35,741 bases of DNA, taken from positions 1 through 35,741 of the forward strand of contig CALKXI010000030.1 of the NCBI GenBank assembly GCA_938003965.1, in the 5' to 3' direction. The notes below the pieces were generated by a model. The model did no database searches, had not been told where the DNA came from, and saw nothing but the letters and a program-made list of their open reading frames with translations. Positions 7,939 to 16,102 of this stretch are shown piece after piece; positions within the stretch are counted from its first letter, which is position 1; the number at the start of each line of letters is the position of its first letter. Both the position numbers and the translations under genes were made by a program. The stretch is from an uncultured Chlorobiales bacterium (GTDB taxonomy: Bacteria > Bacteroidota > Chlorobiia > Chlorobiales > Thermochlorobacteraceae).

Positions 7939-8925
7939 ATGCCAAACAGAGTTGTTTTCTTTATCGCTTTCGGAACGCTCTTGTTGCTGAGTGCTTGTCG
8001 GAGCACAAAAGAAGCAACAACGCTTGATACCGAGTCCATCATACGCGATAGCCTTGCGAGCGTAAATGGCAAAGCCTTTTTCATCAAAGGAATTGACGCA
8101 TATAACCAAAAGTCATTTGCAGAAGCACTCACAGCGTTCAAATCTGCAGAGCCGTTCATTTTCACAGGCACAAAGTTCAACGCCAACGATAAAGCCTTGC
8201 TCTACAATGCGATTGGCAAGTGCTTTTTCTTTTTAGGCAGTGCCGATTCCGCTTCTTATTACTTTACCGCTGCGCAAATTATTGAACCTCAAAATTACGA
8301 AGCCTACAACAACTCAGGCTACATCAAATTCATTCAGCGCGAATACGATTTAGCGATTTCTGATTTCAAAAAAGCCCTCTCGATTAAACCTGACTACAAC
8401 GAAGCTATTGAGAACCTAAAACTTGCCGAAGAGTTTAAGTCAGGCAAACTCACTTGGGACGCCGAAGCACTTTTTGAGAAAGCCGAACAAGCACAAGATG
8501 TTGAAGAGAAAATTTTACTTTACTTGCGTCTCTCACAGTTGCAACCCAATTTTGCTGATGCCAAAAATAATCTCGGCGTTTCGCTCTTTCGCGCAGGTCG
8601 GCTTGATGAAGCGATGAAAGTGTTCACTGAACTCACGACGCAACATCCTGATTACGCGATGGGCTATAACAACTTAGGCTTCGTTAGCGAAGCCAAAGGC
8701 TTAAAAGATGAGGCGACTCGGTATTATCGCAAAGCCATCGAGCTCGATTCGCGGTTTGTTTTAGCGTTGGAAAATTTGTCGTCGGTTCTTTACGACCAAG
8801 CCGATTACGACGGTGCAATCAAAGCCGCCAAGGAAATTCTGCTTTACGAGCCGAATAACAGCGACGCCAAAATGCGCATCGCCATGTGCGAAAAGCAACT
8901 CAAAAACAAACGAAAGAAAAAGTAA
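7939..8925 (+). CDS. TPR-repeat lipoprotein
   Basis: A 328-residue protein with a lipoprotein signal (FGTLLLLSAC, Cys21), then tandem tetratricopeptide repeats. Clear repeat units include A-L-L-Y-N-A-I-G-K, Y-E-A-Y-N-N-S-G-Y-I, DAKNNLGVSLFRAG, and YAMGYNNLGFVSEAKG with YYRKAIELD. TPR arrays bind peptides or other proteins, and as a lipoprotein it probably acts at the inner face of the outer membrane or in the periplasm. The ATG at 7939 is preferred; a GTG two codons earlier (7933) is also possible. manC starts 19 nt downstream on the same strand, but a functional link is not evident. Confidence 0.85.
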   Translation: MPNRVVFFIAFGTLLLLSACRSTKEATTLDTESIIRDSLASVNGKAFFIKGIDAYNQKSFAEALTAFKSAEPFIFTGTKFNANDKALLYNAIGKCFFFLGSADSASYYFTAAQIIEPQNYEAYNNSGYIKFIQREYDLAISDFKKALSIKPDYNEAIENLKLAEEFKSGKLTWDAEALFEKAEQAQDVEEKILLYLRLSQLQPNFADAKNNLGVSLFRAGRLDEAMKVFTELTTQHPDYAMGYNNLGFVSEAKGLKDEATRYYRKAIELDSRFVLALENLSSVLYDQADYDGAIKAAKEILLYEPNNSDAKMRIAMCEKQLKNKRKKK

Positions 8926-8944
8926 CTTTTACTCTTATACCACA

Positions 8945-10105
8945 ATGGAACACGAACGCACGCTACCGATTGCTGCTGCGATTGAACGTACTTACGCCGA
9001 CGAGCACCCAAACCTTTTTGCGGTGATTATGGCAGGTGGTTCAGGCACAAGGCTATGGCCACTTTCGCGTCGACACTTGCCTAAACAGTTTTTGGATTTC
9101 TTCGGCGACGGCACCATGATTTGCAAAACTGTTGAGCGACTTAAAGGTCTCGTGCGCGATGAAAATATCGTCATCGTTACCAATTCTTCTGGACGAAAAC
9201 TGGTGCGCAAACAGTTGCCGAACATTCCGAAAAAAAATATCATCGTTGAACCAACCAGCAGAAACACAGCTCCGTGTATTGCGCTTGCGACCGCCTTCAT
9301 CAAAAAGCGCAATTCAAATGCAGTAATGTGCGTGCTTCCTTCCGACCATGTGATTCAAAATGTCGCACGCTTTCAAGAAACCTTGCGTGCCGCCGTTGAA
9401 GTCGCAGAACGAACCGCCGCGCTCGTTACCATTGGCATGAAGCCCACGCGCCCCGAAACAGGCTACGGTTACATTCAAGCCGAAGATACCAACCCTGAAA
9501 TCACGACGTCCATTAAAGTGCGTTTCGGCGTGAATGCGCACAAGGTTAAGACCTTCGCCGAAAAACCCGACATTGAAACCGCTCAGCGCTTTTTGGAAAG
9601 CGGCGATTTTCTCTGGAACAGCGGCGTGTTCATCTGGCATGTCAATGCGATTAGCCGTGAGTTCGAGCGCTCTATGCCACAACTTTATCTCGATATGCAA
9701 ACCATTCAGAACGCCATCGGCACGCGCGCTGAAAGGAAAACGATTGAAAATGTTTATAGTTGGACGCACCCGATTTCGATTGATTACGGCGTGATGGAAA
9801 AAGCCGACTGTGTTTATGTGCTGGAAGGCGATTTTGATTGGTCAGATGCAGGCAGTTGGGACGAAATCATGAAGTTCCGCGACCATAACTTAGAGCGTGA
9901 AGAAAATCGTAACCTCTTGCTTCAAGATTCTGCCAATACGCTTGTCTTCAAGCCTAAACATAAAACCGTTGCGATTATCGGCATTGAAGACGCGATTGTG
10001 GTAGAAACATCCGACGCCTTGCTTATCTGCAAACGCGGTCGCTCGCAAGATGTTAAAAACATCGTCGATGTCTTGAAACGCAAAGAAATGGAACAATACA
10101 TTTAA
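8945..10105 (+). CDS. manC: Mannose-1-phosphate guanylyltransferase
   Basis: The enzyme joins mannose-1-phosphate and GTP to give GDP-mannose for surface polysaccharide and glycoprotein synthesis. The 386-residue product has the nucleotidyltransferase signature AVIMAGGSGTRLWPLSR followed by PKQFL, a PSDH segment for metal/NTP contact, ETGYGYIQ, and the FAEKPD motif. It is the single-domain type, without the C-terminal isomerase domain of bifunctional ManC/AlgA. About 20 residues precede the usual start, and the ATG at 8945 is the first one after the TPR gene ends. The S8 protease gene follows after 13 nt. Confidence 0.93.
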   Translation: MEHERTLPIAAAIERTYADEHPNLFAVIMAGGSGTRLWPLSRRHLPKQFLDFFGDGTMICKTVERLKGLVRDENIVIVTNSSGRKLVRKQLPNIPKKNIIVEPTSRNTAPCIALATAFIKKRNSNAVMCVLPSDHVIQNVARFQETLRAAVEVAERTAALVTIGMKPTRPETGYGYIQAEDTNPEITTSIKVRFGVNAHKVKTFAEKPDIETAQRFLESGDFLWNSGVFIWHVNAISREFERSMPQLYLDMQTIQNAIGTRAERKTIENVYSWTHPISIDYGVMEKADCVYVLEGDFDWSDAGSWDEIMKFRDHNLEREENRNLLLQDSANTLVFKPKHKTVAIIGIEDAIVVETSDALLICKRGRSQDVKNIVDVLKRKEMEQYI

Positions 10106-10118
10106 CGCGACTACAACC

Positions 10119-11843
10119 ATGAAAAAATGTGCTTTTGCTGTTGTGCTTCTTTTTGCATGGGCAAGTGTAGCATTTGGACAGTTGTCAAAAGTTACGCCTG
10201 CGCTTGCTACTCGGTTGAGCACCCTTCCAGACCATGCTGAGGTGAAAGTGCTTGTAACGCTTTCGCGCAAATCATCGGCAACTGTTCGTCCTGAAGACCT
10301 GCTCTCAAAGCGCGCCATTAAACGTCGTCAAAAAATGGTTTCGGCGGGCGTTCTGCCAAGCATCATTACAAGCGAAGATTTGCCCTTTGACCCTGCGGAC
10401 CTACACGCTCTTGAACAGGCCGGTCTTCGCATCAAACATCACTTGAAAGGATTATCAAAAGTCAGCGGAACAATTCGCAAATCTGATTTAATTCAACTCG
10501 AGTCAGTTTCGTCTGTTCTTGAAATTGATGCCGTTAAAGCCTTTCGCCGTCCGCCCGAAATTGAAAAGCCTTCGTTGCCTTCTCCGATTCAACCTTCAAG
10601 CACACTTTCACCGCATGTGCTGAACTATGGTCCCTCGTTTGGGCAACTTAGCCAACTCAATGTGCCTGCGGTGCATGACTTAGGCTACACAGGTCAAGGC
10701 GTGCTCATTGCTAATTTTGATGCAGGATTTAGCAACCTGACGCACGAAGCGTTTAGCACCATGACGATTGTAGCGCGCAAAGATTTTGTTACAGGTCAAA
10801 ACAATACCGTCGCGCCTCATTCACATGGGACACTCACACTTTCCGTTGTTGGCGGTTTCAAAGAGGGACAACTTATCGGACCTGCGTTCAATTCGCATTA
10901 CGCGCTTGCTCGCACCGAAGACGCAGGCTCCGAAACGCCTGTTGAAGAAGATAATTGGGCGGCGGCTGTTGATTGGGCAGATAGTTTAGGCGCAGATATT
11001 ATCACCAGTTCGCTTGGCTACCTTGATTTTGACCCGCCTTTTCCGTCATACACTTGGCAACAGATGAACGGACAAACTGCTATTAGCACACTTGCCGCTC
11101 GCCGTGCAGCGCGTCTTGGGATTGTGGTTTGCAACAGCGCGGGCAATAGCGGCATGGTTGCGCTCCCTGCCAATACGCTCGGTGCACCTGCCGATGCCGA
11201 TAGCATTTTAGCCGTTGCCGCTGTTACAAGTTCAGGTGTTAGAGCCAGTTTCAGTTCCGTCGGTCCAACCGCGGACGGCAGAATAAAGCCTGACATTGCG
11301 GCACAAGGCGTCGGCGTTCGCTCTGCTGCATCCAGCGGAAATAATTACACTAACGCGAGCGGCACGTCGCTTTCTTGTCCGCTCATTGCAGGCGTTGCCG
11401 CACTTGTGCTTTCGGCGCACCCAAACTTAACGCCAATGCAAGTTATCACCGCGATTAAATCCACGGCTTCAAACGCCAACGCGCCCAATCGCGAAATTGG
11501 CTGGGGAATCGCTAACGCGCTTGCAGCGATTAACTTCTTTCCGCTTTCTCATCACCAAACGCCGCTTGTGCCAAAGGACTTTGCGCTTCATCAAAACTAC
11601 CCAAATCCGTTTAATCCAACGACTGTTATCAGTTACAATCTGCCGAGCGATAATGTTGCCAAGTTGGAAGTATTTGATATGATGGGCAGAAAAATTGCGA
11701 CGCTCTTTGAAGCACAGCAGACCGCAGGCGTTCATCAATTTGTGTTTGACGCGCAACGCTTTGGACTTTCGTCTGGTATGTATTTTTACCGATTGCAAGC
11801 AGGTGCGTTTGTGCAAACTAGAAAGATGATATTCGCGAAGTAG
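10119..11843 (+). CDS. Secreted S8 subtilisin-like protease with type IX sorting domain
   Basis: A 574-residue exported serine protease. It has a signal peptide (residues 1-20) and a propeptide-like region to about 150. The catalytic domain has Asp201 in NFDAGF, His236 in HSHGT, the oxyanion Asn343 in NSAGNSG and Ser417 in SGTSLSCPLIAG. The C-terminal 80 residues begin FALHQNYPNPFNPTT and end with a short KMIFAK strand: this is the type A sorting domain recognised by the type IX secretion system (Por), which is removed when cargo is released or anchored at the cell surface. The Asp context differs from the common DTG. It follows manC by 13 nt, and no terminator is visible after it. Confidence 0.93.
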   Translation: MKKCAFAVVLLFAWASVAFGQLSKVTPALATRLSTLPDHAEVKVLVTLSRKSSATVRPEDLLSKRAIKRRQKMVSAGVLPSIITSEDLPFDPADLHALEQAGLRIKHHLKGLSKVSGTIRKSDLIQLESVSSVLEIDAVKAFRRPPEIEKPSLPSPIQPSSTLSPHVLNYGPSFGQLSQLNVPAVHDLGYTGQGVLIANFDAGFSNLTHEAFSTMTIVARKDFVTGQNNTVAPHSHGTLTLSVVGGFKEGQLIGPAFNSHYALARTEDAGSETPVEEDNWAAAVDWADSLGADIITSSLGYLDFDPPFPSYTWQQMNGQTAISTLAARRAARLGIVVCNSAGNSGMVALPANTLGAPADADSILAVAAVTSSGVRASFSSVGPTADGRIKPDIAAQGVGVRSAASSGNNYTNASGTSLSCPLIAGVAALVLSAHPNLTPMQVITAIKSTASNANAPNREIGWGIANALAAINFFPLSHHQTPLVPKDFALHQNYPNPFNPTTVISYNLPSDNVAKLEVFDMMGRKIATLFEAQQTAGVHQFVFDAQRFGLSSGMYFYRLQAGAFVQTRKMIFAK

Positions 11844-11856
11844 GCGCGTTCATTGT

Positions 11857-11915
11857 GATTCTTCGCTTTGCTCCGTTCAGAATGCCCTGTCGTTCCGAGC
11901 GTAGCGAGGAATCCA
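11857..11915. repeat. Inverted pair of intergenic GAAGCGAAGAATC-type repeats
   Basis: The left arm (11857-11885) is the reverse complement of a CATTCTGAACGGAGCAAAGCGAAGAATC unit. The right arm (11889-11913) reads GTCGTTCCGAGCGTAGCGAGGAATC, so the two arms are an imperfect palindrome able to fold into a long hairpin. A further single unit lies at 20684-20713. Units of this kind are scattered between genes in many Bacteroidetes/Chlorobi genomes; their function is unknown. Confidence 0.65.
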
Positions 11916-12012
11916 TTGGATTGCTGAAAAAATGATGCGATTTGGAAAATCGGTTTTCGCGCAACTATATTTGCGTTCAACAATTTGTTCATTCACAATT
12001 TCTTATTTGAGT

Positions 12013-12151
12013 TGTCATCAAGAAAGGCAGAGGGTTCGCGCCCAACGAAGCCTTAGCAACCGTTCAAGGCAAGTCTCAATCACAAATTTGGAGTCTTGTT
12101 TGAAAATGGTGCTAATTCGCGCCCGTTCAACAAACGATGGGAAAGATGACA
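12013..12151 (+). ncRNA. SAM-I riboswitch (S box) aptamer
   Basis: The S-box elements appear in order. P1 is 5' TGTCATC at 12013-12019, closed by GATGACA at 12145-12151. Next come an AGAAAGGCAGAGGG segment (12021-12034), the GAAGCCTTAGCAACC block (12047-12061), the conserved GGTGCTAATTC (12108-12118) and GGGAAAGATGA near the 3' end. This is the known consensus for binding S-adenosylmethionine. The aptamer sits 170 nt before an O-acetylhomoserine sulfhydrylase gene and is followed by a terminator, the standard arrangement in which SAM stops transcription of methionine synthesis genes. The ORFs crossing this region are not genes. Confidence 0.93.
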
Positions 12152-12193
12152 GAAAGAACACGCTCAACACCAAAGTTTTGAAGCCTCTTTCTG
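12150..12193 (+). promoter_or_regulatory. Predicted antiterminator of the SAM riboswitch
   Basis: CAGAAAGA at 12150-12157 can pair over 8 bp with TCTTTCTG at 12186-12193. That pairing uses the last bases of the P1 3' strand and most of the 5' arm of the terminator, so it is mutually exclusive with the SAM-bound form. This is read from base complementarity only. Confidence 0.6.
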
Positions 12194-12224
12194 CACCCGT
12201 CGGAAAGAGGCTTTTTCGTTTTTC
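12181..12224 (+). terminator. Riboswitch-controlled terminator before metY
   Basis: An 11-bp perfect stem, AAGCCTCTTTC (12181-12191) with GAAAGAGGCTT (12203-12213), an 11-nt loop and a T-rich tail (TTTCGTTTTT). It lies after the SAM-I aptamer and about 100 nt before the metY start, so it should attenuate transcription when SAM is abundant. Confidence 0.92.
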
Positions 12225-12311
12225 TGATTTTCGTATTTCGTAAAGCCGCTTTCCGATTCACGCACCCCAATGCCGCTCTTGCTGACTCGCTCGTTTTTTT
12301 CTAACAACTAA

Positions 12312-13658
<1,347 letters not shown>

Positions 13659-13677
13659 TTCGTTCTGCGATTTGGCG

Positions 13678-13712
13678 AAAAGGGCGGAAGCCAACTCCGC
13701 CTTTTGCTTTTT
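13678..13712 (+). terminator. Rho-independent terminator after metY
   Basis: GGCGGA (13683-13688) pairs with TCCGCC (13696-13701), extended by A/T pairs across one bulged G, and followed by TTTTGCTTTTT. It lies 20 nt after the metY stop. Confidence 0.8.
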
Positions 13713-13792
13713 AAGTTTTGCTTTGAAATTCGCGCCGAAGTTCTCTATATTTGCGGCTCTTTTGAACCAATTTTTTCAGATTAACGACATCA

Positions 13793-14074
13793 ATGCCTCA
13801 ACACAAATCAGCCGAAAAGCGTGTTCGTCAGTCCAAACGACGCAATGCTTACAACAAGCAAAATAAATCAGAAATGAAGTCGCTCATCAAAACAGTCAAG
13901 AAAATTGTTGCCGCCAAAGGCTCGCTCGAAGAAGCAAATAAAGCCTTGAGCGCAGCGTTCAAGAAACTTGACAAAATGGCGACGAAGGGCATCATTCATA
14001 AAAACAACGCAGCGAATAAGAAGTCAAAGCTGACCAAGCTTGTTAAGACATTGAGCGCGCCTGCACAAGCCTAA
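13793..14074 (+). CDS. rpsT: 30S ribosomal protein S20
   Basis: A 93-residue, very basic protein with the S20 pattern: MPQHKSAEKRVRQSKRRN at the start, SLIKTVKKIV in the first long helix, and the GIIHKNNAANKKSKL motif near the end that contacts 16S rRNA. Length and start are standard. It is a single-gene unit with its own upstream gap (135 nt) and a terminator after the stop. Confidence 0.97.
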   Translation: MPQHKSAEKRVRQSKRRNAYNKQNKSEMKSLIKTVKKIVAAKGSLEEANKALSAAFKKLDKMATKGIIHKNNAANKKSKLTKLVKTLSAPAQA

Positions 14075-14091
14075 ACGATTTTCAACCGAGA

Positions 14092-14119
14092 AGCCGAAGC
14101 CCGCACTTCGGCTCTTTAT
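14092..14119 (+). terminator. Rho-independent terminator after rpsT
   Basis: An 8-bp perfect stem, AGCCGAAG (14092-14099) with CTTCGGCT (14106-14113), then the T-rich CTTTAT. It separates rpsT from ruvA. Confidence 0.75.
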
Positions 14120-14151
14120 CTTCCAACAATACACAATACGCCTGTTTTCCG

Positions 14152-14751
14152 ATGCTTGCCTATCTTATCGGAACGCTTGCTGAGAAATCTCCCGTTGAAA
14201 TCGTTGTAGATGTGGGCGGCATTGGCTATTCCGTTAGCATCACGACCAGCACGCATCAGCAACTCCCTGCGCTCGGCGAAAAAGTCAAACTCTTTACTTA
14301 CCTTCATCTTCGCGAAGATGCCGTTTCGCTCTACGGCTTTGCCACCGAAGAAGAACGCCAAGTCTATAAACTTCTCCTGACGGTTTCAGGCGTTGGACCG
14401 AAAATGGCGCAAACGATTCTTTCAGGTATGAACGCAGGCGAACTGCGCGAAGCCATCATCGCCAATAATGTTCGTGCCCTTACAAATCTTTCAGGCGTTG
14501 GAAAAAAAACCGCTGAGCGGATTATGGTCGACCTGCGCGATAAAATCACCAAATTGGATTTGAAATCCTCAATCGCGATTCCTGTTCAAAGCGATACACA
14601 GCAAGCACGAAGCGACGCCTATTCAGCACTGCTTGCGCTTGGCTATTCAAAAGCCGTTGCCGAAAAAGCCTTGCGCGCCGCCATTGCCGAATCGCCGAAC
14701 GCCAAAGTCGACGAACTTATCAAACTTGCTCTCAGAAACACACAAGAATAA
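14152..14751 (+). CDS. ruvA: Holliday junction DNA helicase subunit RuvA
   Basis: RuvA binds four-way junctions and loads the RuvB motor for branch migration. The 199-residue protein shows the three known parts. The N-terminal OB fold has a GGIGYSV strand and LHLREDAVSLYGF. Tandem helix-hairpin-helix motifs follow (LLTVSGVGPKMAQTIL and LTNLSGVGKKTAERIM). After a short linker, the C-terminal three-helix domain that touches RuvB contains DAYSALLALGYS. ruvB and ruvC are not in the window. folC starts 31 nt later, on the same strand. Confidence 0.97.
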   Translation: MLAYLIGTLAEKSPVEIVVDVGGIGYSVSITTSTHQQLPALGEKVKLFTYLHLREDAVSLYGFATEEERQVYKLLLTVSGVGPKMAQTILSGMNAGELREAIIANNVRALTNLSGVGKKTAERIMVDLRDKITKLDLKSSIAIPVQSDTQQARSDAYSALLALGYSKAVAEKALRAAIAESPNAKVDELIKLALRNTQE

Positions 14752-14782
14752 CACGCAAGAAAACTTAACGACATTTACACCG

Positions 14783-16081
14783 ATGTTCACCTATCAAGAT
14801 GCGATTGATTTTCTCTTCCCGCTACACCGATTTGGCATGAAGATGGGATTGGAAACGATGGAAACACTTTGCAAAGCATTGGGCAATCCTGAACGCAAAA
14901 TGGGCAAAGTGATTCATGTGGCAGGCACAAACGGAAAAGGCTCTACGTCGGCACTGCTTGCGTCAATTGCCAAAGAAAGTGGCGAGAAAGTCGCGCTTTA
15001 CACTTCCCCGCACTTGATTGACTTCACGGAGCGCATTCGTCTCAATAGCCTTCCGATTCCACAAGAAGCTGTTGCCGAATACACGCGCTTTTTGCGTCCG
15101 CTTGCCGAATCCACAGGCGCGACTTTTTTCGAGGTTACAACCGCCATTGCCTTCAAATACTTTGCCGATAGCAATGCGACGCTCTCCGTCATTGAAGTCG
15201 GCATGGGCGGACGGCTCGACGCCACCAATGTCGTTCAGCCAAATGTATGCATCATCACACCAATAGGGCTTGACCATACCGAATGGCTCGGCAACGACAT
15301 TCCGACGATTGCACTTGAAAAAGCGGGCATTATCAAGCAAGGTGCAAGGACGATTCTCTCGCATCAAACGCTCGACGCGATGGAAGTTTTAACACGCGCC
15401 GCCAAAGAAAAAAAATCGAAACTCACGATTGCGCCGTCCATTACGCGCATTGGCTCAGCGACCAGTTCTATCGGCAAACTGCGATTCCATTTGCATAGCG
15501 CACGCCAAAGTTACTACGGCTTGGAAACGCCGCTCTGGGCGGAGTATCAGCGCGAAAACGTGCGCACGGCGATTGTCGCCGCTGAATACTTGAACTTTTC
15601 TGAAAGCGCGATTCGCAACGGACTTCTGAACATCATTGAAAATACAGGGCTTCGCGCCCGATTGGAAGTCGTTTCGCGCCGTCCATTGATTTTGCTCGAT
15701 GTCTCGCACAATCCACATGGCATTGAAGCAACGGTTGAAGCCTTGAACAAGCATCGGAAGGAGTTTGAAAACTTATTCGTTGTCTTTGGGGCAATGCAGG
15801 ATAAAGATGCCAAAAGCATGCTTATGAAACTCGGGGAACTTGCTTCTCGATTTTTCTTTGCGACACCGCAAACTGAACGCGCGCTTTCTGCGGCGTATCT
15901 TGAAAATCTCTCTCACGAACTTCAACTTAACGGAACGGCATTTACTTCAACCGACGAGGCAATTTCCGCCGCAAAGTCTCTTGCAAACGCTTCGGATTTA
16001 ATTTTGATAACAGGTTCATTTTACCTTGCGGGTGAAGCCATCAATCGATTTCCGATTGCTCATCAAAACGCTTCGGCTTGA
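14783..16081 (+). CDS. folC: Bifunctional folylpolyglutamate/dihydrofolate synthase
   Basis: Adds glutamate to dihydropteroate and/or to tetrahydrofolates in the cytoplasm. The 432-residue Mur-ligase-type protein has the P-loop HVAGTNGKGSTSA, the YTSPHL segment with its ERI follow-up, the EVGMGGRLDATN metal/ATP motif, the TPIGLDHTEWLG segment, and the C-terminal domain DVSHNPHG. Start at the ATG at 14783, where homology to FolC begins; the frame is open upstream only by chance overlap with ruvA. It lies 31 nt after ruvA and ends 21 nt from the convergent histidine kinase gene. Confidence 0.95.
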   Translation: MFTYQDAIDFLFPLHRFGMKMGLETMETLCKALGNPERKMGKVIHVAGTNGKGSTSALLASIAKESGEKVALYTSPHLIDFTERIRLNSLPIPQEAVAEYTRFLRPLAESTGATFFEVTTAIAFKYFADSNATLSVIEVGMGGRLDATNVVQPNVCIITPIGLDHTEWLGNDIPTIALEKAGIIKQGARTILSHQTLDAMEVLTRAAKEKKSKLTIAPSITRIGSATSSIGKLRFHLHSARQSYYGLETPLWAEYQRENVRTAIVAAEYLNFSESAIRNGLLNIIENTGLRARLEVVSRRPLILLDVSHNPHGIEATVEALNKHRKEFENLFVVFGAMQDKDAKSMLMKLGELASRFFFATPQTERALSAAYLENLSHELQLNGTAFTSTDEAISAAKSLANASDLILITGSFYLAGEAINRFPIAHQNASA

Positions 16082-16102
16082 TTTCTCTAAACCTTTCTCT
16101 CT

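Noticed and set aside
11932-12243. 103-residue ORF crossing the pre-metY region
   Set aside because: It runs over the SAM riboswitch and terminator, where the RNA structure explains the sequence; no protein family is visible.
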